This document shows positions 27,707 to 36,597 of a DNA stretch of 64,000 nt, piece after piece. Source of the stretch: Acidobacteriota bacterium (GTDB lineage Bacteria > Acidobacteriota > Blastocatellia > Pyrinomonadales > Pyrinomonadaceae); contig JAFDVK010000012.1 in assembly GCA_018269005.1 (NCBI GenBank), positions 248,001 to 312,000 on the forward strand. Direction: 5' to 3'. Both the position numbers and the translations under genes were made by a program. The notes below the pieces were generated by a model that saw nothing but the letters and a program-made list of their open reading frames with translations, did no database searches and was not told the DNA's origin. Every line of letters starts with the position of its first letter. Position 1 is the stretch's first letter.

Positions 27707-28465
27707 CTATTGAAGCTCGCCGGAAACATCGCGAAGGCCGTGTTTTTCGGCTCGCTCGTGATCGAGCTCGGTAAGGACGTCAAGAAGAAAATTAGTGTTG
27801 TTCGGCACATTGATGACAACGGGGAATTCGTGATCGGAGGTGGAGAATTCGAACGTGCCGTTGCCGATCTCGACGATCATACGAAAGGCCGCAACACCGT
27901 TATGCCCATTGCATTCCGCATCGACGATCCGGCCTTCGTTGAACGACACATTTGCAAGGTGCAGGTCGCTCTTTACGACGAGAAGGCCGGTCATTTTCGA
28001 GCTCTCGATGACCTGAACGGCATCGAATATCGAGACATATGCGAGATTTCCGGCAAACGTGAGATCCGTGCGAACTACCTGCGACGTCTTCGGTGCGGCG
28101 CCAAATTCCGGGCGGCGTGCACGGCGTATCGCTTCGAGACCCGGAGCGACCGAGATCCGCGGATCGAGAAGCTTCGCCTCCTGCAGGCGGTCGTACGCCA
28201 GATCAAAGTCCTCGCGGCCAATATAAAGGCTCACAAGGGCGAGGCATTGGCGTGCCGCCTCGTTCAGATTCTTTTGCCGTACGCAGATGTCACGCATCTT
28301 TTCACGAAGACCGATCGAACGCGGGCTGCGGTCAATTGCGTCACGAAGCAGGTCGAACGCACGCTCCGGCGAACTGTATTTGACGAAAAGATCGGCGTCA
28401 AGAAGCACCGATTCGATCGTGGTCTCTGTAAAAGGCGTGGCGGGGTCTGCAACGTACTGGGTCAT
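27707..28465 (-). CDS. TPR-like/DUF4388 domain protein
   Basis: 252 residues. The N-terminal half (about 20-110) is helical and TPR-like (FVKYSSPERAFDLLRDAIDR, ALVSLYIGREDFDLAYDRL). The C-terminal half is a DUF4388 domain: LAYVSIFDAVQVIESSKMTG, LLVVKSD, the typical NEGRIVDAEC and GVAAFRMIVEIGNGTFEF. DUF4388 occurs in PatA-like regulatory proteins of Acidobacteriota, Deltaproteobacteria and Cyanobacteria, often in gliding or signalling contexts. The ATG at 28465 is preferred over an upstream TTG. smc begins 63 bp downstream on the same strand. Confidence 0.85.
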   Translation of the reverse strand: MTQYVADPATPFTETTIESVLLDADLFVKYSSPERAFDLLRDAIDRSPRSIGLREKMRDICVRQKNLNEAARQCLALVSLYIGREDFDLAYDRLQEAKLLDPRISVAPGLEAIRRARRPEFGAAPKTSQVVRTDLTFAGNLAYVSIFDAVQVIESSKMTGLLVVKSDLHLANVSFNEGRIVDAECNGHNGVAAFRMIVEIGNGTFEFSTSDHEFPVVINVPNNTNFLLDVLTELDHERAEKHGLRDVSGELQ

Positions 28466-28613
28466 TTGGCGTCTCTCAGGACAGAACTGGCAGGTGCACA
28501 AAGATGTTCAACATAACAAGTCTAGCATAGACCCGTAGCAATGCGCGCAAGAAAATTTCTTTGATCTATTTTTGTTCGGCACTTAAAGGAGGGTTCTATG
28601 TTCGCACAGAAAG

Positions 28614-28644
28614 AAGAAAAAAGCGGCCGGGAAAACCCGGCCGC
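28614..28644 (-). terminator. Rho-independent terminator after the first Oar-like receptor
   Basis: On the minus strand a 9-bp GC stem (GCGGCCGGG / CCCGGCCGC, 28623-28644) with a 4-nt loop is followed by TTTTTTCTTCTTTC. It lies 24 bp after the receptor stop, an ideal arrangement. Confidence 0.88.
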
Positions 28645-28668
28645 CGGTGCTAGAGATCAGATATGCCA

Positions 28669-31600
28669 CTAAAAATCAAATCGAACCGTCAAGCGAATAT
28701 CGCGAGCGCGGTAGGTGCGGCTCGGGACGAGGAACGTCGCCTGCTCAGTTGCCGACGGATTCTGATCAAAGTCAATATATTCAGAACCGTAGCTGAATAC
28801 GGCCATATTGAAGATATTTCCGAACTCGATCGCCGGCCGGAGACGGAACCGCTCGTTGAACTTCCACTCACGTGAGACCGAAAGGTCGAAAATATAGAGA
28901 AGCGGGCCTGTGCCGGCATTTCTTCCTAAATTGCCTCCGCGTGAACCGATCGTCGGGAGCGAGAACTGTGACACAAGCGATGCGGGATACGGCGTTCCGG
29001 GTTCACGCCAGCGGACATCGCCAAGACTGCCGTTGAAATCCGGACGATCTGTGCTGACGTCATTCAGGTTGCGGTCAACGCCTGTTCCGAGGTCGAATGG
29101 CGCCGACGTGCCAAATCGGAAGATCGGCGAGAAGCGCAGCTTGCCGAACCACGAGGGAGCCTGAAGCGTGCCCGAGACGGTGATGCGATGGAGCCGGTCC
29201 TGTCGCGCTCGTGACCAATCGCCGGCAAAATCACCGTTCACCTGAGCATTTGTCGTATTGTTGAGACCGTCATCCATCAAACGCGAGAGCGTATAGGCGA
29301 CGCGCATCGAACCGTTAAAACCATAACCGAGTTTGCGGTAACGGCCGCGAAGCTCAAGGACGAGACCCTGATAGAATGACTTACCCATCGACGAGACGCG
29401 TTCCATTTCATCGAAATTCGGATTGGCACGCAGCGAGCGGACCGCTTCAAGAGCGATGCCGACAGGGCCGCCGATCGAGTTCGACGAAACGCCGTTGCTG
29501 GCGTTCGTGTTCGGAGTCGTTGTCGAGGTGCTGGTCGTATTCAAATTGACGTAACACGTGACGTTAACCGTCGTACCGCAGGTGGCCTGCGACGACATCG
29601 AGGTCGAGACGCCGGTCGGATCGGTATGGCTTCCAAGATAAAAGACGTAATTGCGAGTCGTGCCGTTCGCGTTCGTGAAACTGAACGGATTCGCGACAAG
29701 CCATGCCGCGAGGTCCGCGTAACCTGTCGGAGCAACCGGAGCGTTGATGTTGTATTCACGCCAGAGTCGAGCCGTGCGGTTCCAGGTGTAGTTCGCTTCA
29801 AAGACCCAGCCTTTTGCGACCTCACGCTCGAAACCGATATTGAACTGATAGCTCTCAGGTATCTTCAAATTCGGATCGACCGAGCGAAGCGGATTGCCGG
29901 AACTTCCGCCGTTGACCAAAAATCCAAGATCGGATGAGCAGGCACTGCCGCCGCACATCGCGCGTGAGATCGCAGCCTTTAGCGACGCTACGCTCGAATA
30001 GCTCGTCGGGAAATCCTGCGCGATGCTCGCAAGAATATTGTTCCTCGCGTTGCCGGTCGTCGGGATGGTGTTCGAATCGAACTGAACAAGACTGCCTCCC
30101 GAGTTCTGGATAAAGTCGCCTACCGTTCGCAATAGCACACGGTTATAAACAAGCGCCGCACCAAAGCGAATGACACCCTTTCGGTCTTTGAAAGGCGACC
30201 ATGCAAGGCCGAAACGCGGACCGAAATTATTGTTGTCCTTGACCGCAGTTTCGCGTTCATAGCGAACGCCGTAGCTCATCGTCAGGTTATCGCGCAGCCG
30301 AACTTCGTCGTTAAAGAACAAGGCCCAATAGGTGTTCTTAACGTCCGACGCCGTTCCAAAATTTTGGCGATAACGCGACATAACATTGTTCGAGTAGTTG
30401 TTCACATTCGAGAAGTTAAAGGTTCCGGTAGTGTCGCCAAGATCCGTTACCTTTGAGTTCACATGCTGAGCATCAAAACCGAATTTGAAAAGGTGCGGCC
30501 CCCACATATGGGTGACCGAATCTTTTATCTGATAACGCGTTTCATTCCTCGCATCCGAAAAATAGAGGTTGCTGCTCGATGTCGAGTTTCCCGCAATCAG
30601 CGTCTGAACGCGGTTCTCGATCGGATTGCGATAGCTGACAAGAACAACGGGAGCAGTCGGATTGTCGGTCTGATAATTCGGGGAGTATTTTGACCATTGG
30701 AAGCCAAAATCGTTGACGGTATGGGCACCGAAGCGGTGAATATCGCGAACGTTATACGCGTCGGTATTGATGTTCTTCGCCTGAAGCGAATCTTCGAGAC
30801 GCGTCGTTGATGCGCCCGAAGTCCTTCGATTCGTCTTGCGTCCGAACTGCCAGCCGAAGGTCAGGTCGTTGTCTTTTGTTAGCTTATGATCGAAGCGCGC
30901 CGTCACAATGTGCCCGAGATTTGGTGTCGGGACCAGAAGGCTGAATCCCTGCACGGCCCCAACGTTCGCAGGACATGGCGGTGCAGGTGAACCGGATGTA
31001 TCGCAATATTGACCGGAGCCGGTCGGCGATGGCAGCGTGAAATGCGGATTCGGAATAACGGGCAAAAACGTGTCAATGAACGTCGTGTCCTGAAAATTCT
31101 GATACTCGTAGGAAACAAAGAAGAATGTCCGATTTTTGCCGTTATAAACTTTTGGGATCGATAGCGGGCCGCCAAACGTAAGACCGGGATTGTATTGCGA
31201 GAAAGGAAGGCGATCGTAGCCGCGGCTGTTGTTGTACCACGAGTTCGCGTTGAGGCGTGCGTCTTTGAAGGTCATATATGCACGGCCGCGGTATCTGTTC
31301 GTTCCGCCGCGTGTGGTCATATTCACGCGTCCGCCGGAAGCACGTCCATATTCGGCAGAAAACTGATTGCGGATCACCTGGACTTCGCTGATCGCGTCTA
31401 GAGACGGCTGAAAACGGTCGCGGGCCGAACGGTCGTCGTTATTGTCAAAACCGTCGATCGTGATGTTGTTCGAATACGACGCACCGCCGGAGATCGTGAA
31501 ATTACCTTGTTCAAGGGGCGTGCTGCGTGGATTTGAATTGCGGTCTTCGGCAAGGTCGCTGGTTGAGAGAGCTTCTTCGGCGGTTCCGCCGACGGCGAGG

Positions 31601-32088
31601 ACGAGATCGAGCGGATTTCGCGAATTATTCGGAAGTTCTTCGATCTCGCGTTCGGTCAGCGTGCTGCCGACGACCGTACGCGAAGTATCGACGTCGAGGA
31701 CCGACTCGGGGTCGGCGGTCACGGTCGTTTCGACCGCGACACCGGCGAGAGCGAGCTTGAAGTCCTGCTGAACGCGCTTGCCGGCGATCATCGCGAGTTC
31801 AGGAGTCTCCGTCACACCAAAACCGGAGGCCGTCGCCGTAAGCTTGTACTTGCCCGGATCGAGCGCAATGAACTGATAGCGACCATCATTGTTCGTGGTA
31901 GCCGTTAATTCCTTGCCGTTGGTTGTCTCTTTGATCGTAACGGTCGCACCGACCACGGCGAGGCCGTTCGGGTCAGTAACTACACCTGAAACTGCCACGT
32001 GGTCAAGATCCTGACCGAGCGTAAAGACCGACAACATCAAAACGAGCGCCGCTGTGAGCAGGCCGTAAACCGCAAATCTGCTATGCAT
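28669..32088 (-). CDS. Oar-like TonB-dependent receptor with carboxypeptidase-regulatory-like domain
   Basis: 1139 residues. A signal peptide (to about residue 25, ending SVFTLGQD) is followed by a CarboxypepD_reg/CnaB-like beta domain (VSGVVTDPNGLAVVGATVTI through YKLTATASGFG, about 33-120). A TonB plug-like domain comes next (LPNNSRNPLDLVLAVGG, NNITIDGFDNNDD, NQFSAEYGRASGGRVNM). The remaining 850 residues form the outer-membrane barrel (repeated LTFGWQFGR- and RYRKLGYGF-type strands), ending in an aromatic strand with a terminal Phe. Such Oar-like proteins are abundant in Acidobacteriota and are thought to import large or sugar-based substrates. The ATG follows AGGAGA. A terminator follows. 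Confidence 0.92.
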   Translation of the reverse strand: MHSRFAVYGLLTAALVLMLSVFTLGQDLDHVAVSGVVTDPNGLAVVGATVTIKETTNGKELTATTNNDGRYQFIALDPGKYKLTATASGFGVTETPELAMIAGKRVQQDFKLALAGVAVETTVTADPESVLDVDTSRTVVGSTLTEREIEELPNNSRNPLDLVLAVGGTAEEALSTSDLAEDRNSNPRSTPLEQGNFTISGGASYSNNITIDGFDNNDDRSARDRFQPSLDAISEVQVIRNQFSAEYGRASGGRVNMTTRGGTNRYRGRAYMTFKDARLNANSWYNNSRGYDRLPFSQYNPGLTFGGPLSIPKVYNGKNRTFFFVSYEYQNFQDTTFIDTFLPVIPNPHFTLPSPTGSGQYCDTSGSPAPPCPANVGAVQGFSLLVPTPNLGHIVTARFDHKLTKDNDLTFGWQFGRKTNRRTSGASTTRLEDSLQAKNINTDAYNVRDIHRFGAHTVNDFGFQWSKYSPNYQTDNPTAPVVLVSYRNPIENRVQTLIAGNSTSSSNLYFSDARNETRYQIKDSVTHMWGPHLFKFGFDAQHVNSKVTDLGDTTGTFNFSNVNNYSNNVMSRYRQNFGTASDVKNTYWALFFNDEVRLRDNLTMSYGVRYERETAVKDNNNFGPRFGLAWSPFKDRKGVIRFGAALVYNRVLLRTVGDFIQNSGGSLVQFDSNTIPTTGNARNNILASIAQDFPTSYSSVASLKAAISRAMCGGSACSSDLGFLVNGGSSGNPLRSVDPNLKIPESYQFNIGFEREVAKGWVFEANYTWNRTARLWREYNINAPVAPTGYADLAAWLVANPFSFTNANGTTRNYVFYLGSHTDPTGVSTSMSSQATCGTTVNVTCYVNLNTTSTSTTTPNTNASNGVSSNSIGGPVGIALEAVRSLRANPNFDEMERVSSMGKSFYQGLVLELRGRYRKLGYGFNGSMRVAYTLSRLMDDGLNNTTNAQVNGDFAGDWSRARQDRLHRITVSGTLQAPSWFGKLRFSPIFRFGTSAPFDLGTGVDRNLNDVSTDRPDFNGSLGDVRWREPGTPYPASLVSQFSLPTIGSRGGNLGRNAGTGPLLYIFDLSVSREWKFNERFRLRPAIEFGNIFNMAVFSYGSEYIDFDQNPSATEQATFLVPSRTYRARDIRLTVRFDF

Positions 32089-32132
32089 TAAACAAAATCT
32101 CCTAGAACCTTTGGGATAAAATGGATTGTGTA

Positions 32133-32161
32133 ATGCTAGCGGAAAAGAGGTCCAAAATCAA
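32133..32161 (-). promoter_or_regulatory. Candidate promoter for the first Oar-like receptor
   Basis: Minus strand TTGATT (32156-32161), 17-bp spacer, TAGCAT (32133-32138), 44 bp upstream of the ATG. Both boxes match consensus at four of six positions. Confidence 0.35.
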
Positions 32162-32249
32162 AGAAATCAGAGCGAATTAAGCTTAGCGCAACATTCGGAC
32201 GCCGCTCAGACCAAAAACCAAGCGGAAGGCTCTTCGAGATCTGGCGGAA

Positions 32250-32633
32250 TCATCCGTGGAAGTCCGTCCGTCGATGACGCGAAACGGTGATCAATGCGCT
32301 AGAGCTTTTTTCGCTTTCATCTTTCCGCACGAACTCACCCGCGTGCGTACGCAGATACTCAAAGAAGCGTTCAAATTCCCGCTGCATCTCGTCCATCTTC
32401 GACCGCATATTAAGAATGATCTCGACTCCCGCGAGGTTCACGCCGAGATCGCGGGTGAGAGATAGGATGACTTCAAGCTGTTCCAGATCGGAATCCGAGT
32501 AGAGGCGCGTATTGCCGTCTGAACGCGACGGCTTCAAAAGCCCCTCGCGTTCATACAGCCTTAGCGTCTGCGGATGTATCTCATACTGCTCCGCGACCGC
32601 ACTGATCGTATATGTCTTTACGCGCTTCTTCAT
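32250..32633 (-). CDS. hspR: MerR-family heat-shock repressor HspR
   Basis: 127 residues. The winged-helix MerR domain begins TYTISAVAEQYEIHPQTLRLYEREGL and continues RSDGNTRLYSDSDLEQLEVI; a short coiled coil (MRSKMDEMQREFERFFEYL) follows. This is the HspR layout, in which the repressor of dnaK-operon genes uses DnaK as corepressor. It lies at the end of the dnaK-dnaJ locus as in Actinobacteria and Deinococcus, which supports the call, though here a four-helix-bundle gene intervenes. The C-terminal tail is short and basic. Confidence 0.9.
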   Translation of the reverse strand: MKKRVKTYTISAVAEQYEIHPQTLRLYEREGLLKPSRSDGNTRLYSDSDLEQLEVILSLTRDLGVNLAGVEIILNMRSKMDEMQREFERFFEYLRTHAGEFVRKDESEKSSSALITVSRHRRTDFHG

Positions 32634-32641
32634 ACCAAAAT

Positions 32642-32676
32642 GAGTTGCAGAGTTGCAGAGTTTCGGAGTGCCGGAG
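32642..32676. repeat. Left 8-bp tandem array, inverted relative to the right array
   Basis: Units TTGCAGAG (twice exact), then TTTCGGAG and TGCCGGAG, decaying to unique sequence. The 21-bp stretch at 32643-32663 is the exact reverse complement of 33077-33097 on the other side of the four-helix-bundle gene. It lies 9 bp upstream of the hspR start codon. Confidence 0.9.
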
Positions 32677-32689
32677 TTACGTCGATCGC

Positions 32690-33061
32690 TTAGCTTCGCT
32701 CCTCGCGTAGATATCGTGACAACGCCAAGGTCATTCGGGATATTTCCGTTAGAGAACCGTATAACTCTTCAAAAACCGATTCCTCAATATACTTTAGTCC
32801 CTTGGCGATATGGAGATGTGATTGAACCTCTGCCGCAGACCCTCGCGCTAAATTAAGGAAATTCGCAAACTCGGAGTTCGTCCTTCTACCGTGACCTTCA
32901 GCAATGTTTGCCATCACGGAAACCGACGCACGGCGAATTTGGTCTCTAAGCCCAAAATCTTTCGAAAAATTTCCGGCAGACGTTGCCCTATAGACACTTA
33001 GGGTTACATCGTAGGCTTTTTGCCATGCCTTTATTTCTTCAAAACTATTGAACTTGGCCAT
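32690..33061 (-). CDS. Four-helix-bundle protein (23S rRNA intervening-sequence/S23 family)
   Basis: 123 residues covering the whole family: KAWQKAYDVTLSVYRAT, LRDQIRRASVSVMANIAEGHGR (near residue 40) and FANFLNLARGSAAEVQSHLHIAKGL-like helices. These proteins were first found encoded in intervening sequences of 23S rRNA and are related to the accessory Avd protein of diversity-generating retroelements; most stand-alone copies have no known role. This copy interrupts the dnaJ-hspR gene order and is bracketed by inverted 8-bp tandem arrays, so it looks like a recently inserted cassette. Confidence 0.92.
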   Translation of the reverse strand: MAKFNSFEEIKAWQKAYDVTLSVYRATSAGNFSKDFGLRDQIRRASVSVMANIAEGHGRRTNSEFANFLNLARGSAAEVQSHLHIAKGLKYIEESVFEELYGSLTEISRMTLALSRYLREERS

Positions 33062-33077
33062 TCGACTCTTCTTCCAA

Positions 33078-33182
33078 AACTCTGCAACTCTGCAACTACT
33101 CTAACTCTGTAACTCTGTAACTCTGTAACTCTGTAACTCTGTAACTCTGTAACTTCTGTAACTTCTGTAACTTCTGTAACTC
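33078..33182. repeat. Right 8/9-bp tandem array between dnaJ and the four-helix-bundle gene
   Basis: From the gene outward: two CTCTGCAA units (33080-33095), a degenerate stretch, six exact CTCTGTAA units (33105-33152) and three exact 9-bp CTTCTGTAA units (33153-33179), ending 3 bp before the dnaJ stop codon. The exact units point to recent slippage or duplication. The 21 bp at 33077-33097 match the left array in inverted orientation. Confidence 0.95.
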
Positions 33183-34346
33183 TCATTCCAGCCCGATCGT
33201 CTTCCTTGGATTCTCCGGATTCGCCTTCTCGAACTGCCGTAATATATCTTTCGTCTCTTCCGAGATGACCCTCGGGAGCGTTATCTTTACCTCAATGAAC
33301 TGATCGCCGCGAAGTTTCGGGTTGCGAAGGCTCGGGAATCCGCGTTCACGCAGCCTGAATTTCTGGCCCGACTCAGTTCCCGGCGGGATCTTCAGCGACG
33401 CCTTGCCTTCGGCGGTCGGCACTTCGATGCGCGTTCCGAGAGCTGCCTCCGGTACCGTGATCGGAACCGTCACATAGATGTTCTCACCCTTGCGGTCAAG
33501 GAATTTGTGCTTGCCGACATTCGTCACGATAAAAAGATCGCCCGGTTCAGCACCTAGCCGCCCGCCATGGCCCTTTTTCGGCACGCGGACGCGCGAACCT
33601 GTATCGACACCCGCCGGGATCTTCACTTTTACCTGTTCGCTCTTCGGCGTCGTTCCTTTGCCATGGCAGAGCGAACAAGGCTCGCGACGACGCCCCGTGC
33701 CTTCGCAATCAGGGCAAGCTTGTGAGAATTGCAGCCGGCCGCCGGTACGCATCACTTGGCCCGCACCCTTGCACGTTGGGCAAGTGACGACGGGACCGCC
33801 TGTATCGCCAGCACCCTGGCAACGCGAACATTGCTCGGAGCGGTTTACCGTAATGTTCGTCGTAAGGCCGGTAAAAGCCTCGTCAAAACTCAGCGCGAGC
33901 GGTATCTCGATATCGCGTCCGCGCTTGGGGACGGCACGCGGAGGCTCCGGCTGCGCTCTCGACGGACCGCCGCCGAATAGATCTGAGAAGATATCGCGAA
34001 AGCTGCCAGACCCGCTGCTCGTTCCGCCGCCGGAGAAATCAAATCCTGAGAAATCGAATCCGCCCGCTGGAGCTCCCTGGCTCGCCCCACCTGCCGTCGC
34101 GAACGGCGAGTCGGGATCGAGATTGTCCGCATAGTAGCCAAAGCGGTCAAAGACCTTTCGCTTCTTCGCGTCCGATAGGACGTCGTTGGCTTCCTGAATG
34201 TCCTTGAACTTGTCCTCGGCAGACTTGTCGTTCGGATTCACGTCCGGGTGATATTTGCGCGCCAAGCGGCGATACGCCTTCTTGATCTCGTCAGCGCTCG
34301 CGCTCTTTTTAACCCCTAGTATTTGGTAATAATCCTTTTTCGCCAT
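33183..34346 (-). CDS. dnaJ: Chaperone protein DnaJ
   Basis: 387 residues with all type I DnaJ domains. The J domain has [10 protein letters not shown] (HPD near residue 33). A Gly/Phe-rich linker spans about 85-130 ([14 protein letters not shown]). Four zinc repeats follow: [32 protein letters not shown]. The C-terminal beta domains follow ([26 protein letters not shown]). It delivers clients to DnaK and stimulates its ATPase. A terminator separates it from dnaK, so it may be transcribed from read-through or its own promoter. Its stop abuts the tandem array. Confidence 0.97.
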   Translation of the reverse strand: MAKKDYYQILGVKKSASADEIKKAYRRLARKYHPDVNPNDKSAEDKFKDIQEANDVLSDAKKRKVFDRFGYYADNLDPDSPFATAGGASQGAPAGGFDFSGFDFSGGGTSSGSGSFRDIFSDLFGGGPSRAQPEPPRAVPKRGRDIEIPLALSFDEAFTGLTTNITVNRSEQCSRCQGAGDTGGPVVTCPTCKGAGQVMRTGGRLQFSQACPDCEGTGRRREPCSLCHGKGTTPKSEQVKVKIPAGVDTGSRVRVPKKGHGGRLGAEPGDLFIVTNVGKHKFLDRKGENIYVTVPITVPEAALGTRIEVPTAEGKASLKIPPGTESGQKFRLRERGFPSLRNPKLRGDQFIEVKITLPRVISEETKDILRQFEKANPENPRKTIGLE

Positions 34347-34414
34347 TTAGGTTGATCGAATCCCAAGCCGTAACTCTTCGCCGCAATCAAGTGTAAGGCT
34401 TATCGCGAGCAACG

Positions 34415-34456
34415 AAAAACGGCGGACAGTGAGCGAGGAAGCCCGACTGTCCGCCG
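34415..34456 (-). terminator. Intrinsic terminator between dnaK and dnaJ
   Basis: On the minus strand an 11-bp perfect stem (CGGCGGACAGT / ACTGTCCGCCG, 34420-34456, 15-nt loop) is followed by TTTTTCG. It lies 24 bp after the dnaK stop and would limit read-through into dnaJ, allowing more DnaK than DnaJ. Confidence 0.8.
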
Positions 34457-34479
34457 CTCACCGACCTCAAGCCATCTTG

Positions 34480-36423
34480 TTAGTTCTTGTTCTCGTCTTC
34501 GACATCGACGTATTCCGCGTCGATGACATCGCCTTCATCTGAGCCGGTAGCGGAACTGCCATCACCCGAAGCCGATGCGGACGATGCCTGTTCGCCGGAG
34601 GCAGCGTCGTCACCGCCCGCCGCACCTTGCTGACTGTAAAGAACCTCAGCGAGCTTGTGCGACGAAGTTTGCAGTTTCTCGAACGCATTGTTCATCGCGT
34701 CCACATCATCGCCTGAAAGTGCCGTCTTTGCCTCAGCGATCGCAGATTCGATATCAGACGCCGCCGAAGCATCGAGCTTGTCCTTGTTCTCGCCGAGCGT
34801 TTTCTCGACGCTGTAAACGAGTCCATCGAGGCGATTGCGTGCTTCGATAGAAGCCTTCTTCTTCTCGTCCTCTGCGGAGTGTGATTCGGCATCCTTCATC
34901 ATCTTGTCGATCTCTTCCTTCGAGAGGCCGGACGACGCAGTGATCGTGATCTTTTGCTCACGGCCTGTGCCGATGTCCTTTGCGGAAACATTCACGATAC
35001 CGTTCGCGTCAATATCGAAGGTGACTTCGACCTGCGGTACGCCACGCGGTGCCGGCGGAATACCGACAAGGTGGAATTTACCCAGCGTCTTGTTGTCCGA
35101 CGCCATCGGCCTTTCGCCCTGAAGAACGTGAACTTCGACCGAAGTCTGGTTGTCCGAGGCCGTAGAGAAGACCTCTGATTTTCGCGTCGGGATCGTCGTA
35201 TTCTTCTGGATCATCGGTGTCGCAACGCCGCCGAGGGTCTCGATGCCGAGCGAAAGCGGCGTAACGTCGAGAAGCAGAATGTCAGTCTTCTCGCCGCCAA
35301 GCACACCGGCCTGAACCGCGGCGCCAAGGGCCACAACTTCATCCGGGTTCACCGATTTGTTCGAATCCTTGCCGAAGTATTCCTTGACCATCTCCTGGAC
35401 CTTCGGAATACGCGTCGAACCGCCGACGAGAACGACCTCTTGAATGTCTTTTGCGGAAAGCCCCGCGTCCTTGATCGCCTGTTCAACGGGCGGCATAAGC
35501 TTCTTAAGAACCGGCTCTGCCAACGCCTCGAACTTCGCACGTGTGAGCTTCATCACGAGATGCTTCGGACCGCTTGCATCGGCAGTGATGAACGGAAGGT
35601 TGATCTCCGTCTCCATTGCAGACGATAGTTCGACCTTCGCCTTCTCAGCCGCCTCTTTAAGACGCTGAAGGGCCATCTTGTCATTATGGAGGTCGATTCC
35701 TTGATCCTTCTTGAATTCGTCGATGATCCAGCCGACGAGCACTTCGTCAACGTCGTCACCGCCAAGGTGCGTGTCGCCATTCGTCGATTTGACCTCAACG
35801 ACGCCTTCGCCGACCTCGAGGATCGAGATGTCGAACGTACCACCGCCAAAGTCGAACACGGCGATCGTCTCGTCCTTCTTCTTATCAAGTCCGTAGGCCA
35901 ACGCCGCGGCCGTCGGCTCGTTGACAATACGCAGGACCTCAAGGCCCGCGATCTTGCCCGCGTCCTTGGTGGCCTGACGCTGCGCGTCGTTAAAATACGC
36001 TGGAACCGTGATGACGGCCTGTTCGACCTTCGATCCAAGATAGTCTTCCGCCGACTGCTTCAATTTCTGCAGAATCATCGCTGCGACTTCCGGCGGGCTG
36101 TACTGCTTGCCCTCGGCCGTGATGCGAACGTCGCCGTTGCCGGCCTTTTCGACCTTATAGGGAACCTGCTTGATCTCGTCCGAAACCTCGTCGAACTTGC
36201 GGCCCATAAAACGCTTGATCGAATAAAGCGTATTCTCAGGGTTCGTAACTGCCTGCCGCTTCGCGACCTGGCCGACAAGACGGTTGCCGTCCTTTGTAAA
36301 TGCGACGACAGAAGGTGTTGTACGCCCGCCTTCGCTGTTAGTGATAACGACGGGTTCGCCGCCCTCCATGACCGCAACGACCGAGTTCGTCGTTCCAAGG
36401 TCAATACCGATTATTTTGCCCAT
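34480..36423 (-). CDS. dnaK: Molecular chaperone DnaK (Hsp70)
   Basis: 647 residues. The ATPase domain starts [18 protein letters not shown] and has [29 protein letters not shown] and [12 protein letters not shown]. The linker [16 protein letters not shown] leads to the substrate domain, and an acidic Ser/Ala/Gly-rich tail ends [12 protein letters not shown] longer frame to 36519 would place 32 unrelated residues before the highly conserved start; the ATG at 36423 has GGGAGA upstream. It refolds proteins with DnaJ and GrpE and, with HspR, feeds back on heat-shock expression. grpE is not in the locus. Confidence 0.98.
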   Translation of the reverse strand: MGKIIGIDLGTTNSVVAVMEGGEPVVITNSEGGRTTPSVVAFTKDGNRLVGQVAKRQAVTNPENTLYSIKRFMGRKFDEVSDEIKQVPYKVEKAGNGDVRITAEGKQYSPPEVAAMILQKLKQSAEDYLGSKVEQAVITVPAYFNDAQRQATKDAGKIAGLEVLRIVNEPTAAALAYGLDKKKDETIAVFDFGGGTFDISILEVGEGVVEVKSTNGDTHLGGDDVDEVLVGWIIDEFKKDQGIDLHNDKMALQRLKEAAEKAKVELSSAMETEINLPFITADASGPKHLVMKLTRAKFEALAEPVLKKLMPPVEQAIKDAGLSAKDIQEVVLVGGSTRIPKVQEMVKEYFGKDSNKSVNPDEVVALGAAVQAGVLGGEKTDILLLDVTPLSLGIETLGGVATPMIQKNTTIPTRKSEVFSTASDNQTSVEVHVLQGERPMASDNKTLGKFHLVGIPPAPRGVPQVEVTFDIDANGIVNVSAKDIGTGREQKITITASSGLSKEEIDKMMKDAESHSAEDEKKKASIEARNRLDGLVYSVEKTLGENKDKLDASAASDIESAIAEAKTALSGDDVDAMNNAFEKLQTSSHKLAEVLYSQQGAAGGDDAASGEQASSASASGDGSSATGSDEGDVIDAEYVDVEDENKN

Positions 36424-36490
36424 ATTCTTTATCTCCCAACAATATAAGTGCCTGCTCGCTAAGAAAACTCTATAACTTGAGCATTTATAG

Positions 36491-36519
36491 ATGATAAAGG
36501 TTGAGTGTGTTGTTGTCAA
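36491..36519 (-). promoter_or_regulatory. Sigma-70-type promoter for dnaK
   Basis: Minus strand TTGACA (36514-36519, perfect -35), 17-bp spacer, TATCAT (36491-36496, five of six). Transcription would start about 60 nt upstream of the dnaK ATG. Two CTTGAG-like half-sites (plus strand 36476-36482 and 36500-36506) overlap the start and spacer; they resemble half of the HspR HAIR element but lie as direct, not inverted, repeats. Confidence 0.75.
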
Positions 36520-36535
36520 GTTTAATTTCGATTAC

Positions 36536-36571
36536 AAAAAAGCCGCCGAGCTTCCTGAAAACTCGACGGCT
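36536..36571 (-). terminator. Intrinsic terminator after the FG-GAP protein gene
   Basis: Minus strand AGCCGTCGAG / CTCGGCGGCT (one G-U pair, 11-nt loop) followed directly by TTTTTTG, 27 bp after the stop of the FG-GAP gene and just upstream of the dnaK promoter. Confidence 0.85.
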
Positions 36572-36597
36572 TCAAAGGTAGCTCTCGGAGGGAAAGG

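Noticed and set aside
33105-33179. Regular short repeats could be taken for a CRISPR array
   Set aside because: Units of 8-9 bp directly abut with no spacers, and there are no cas genes.
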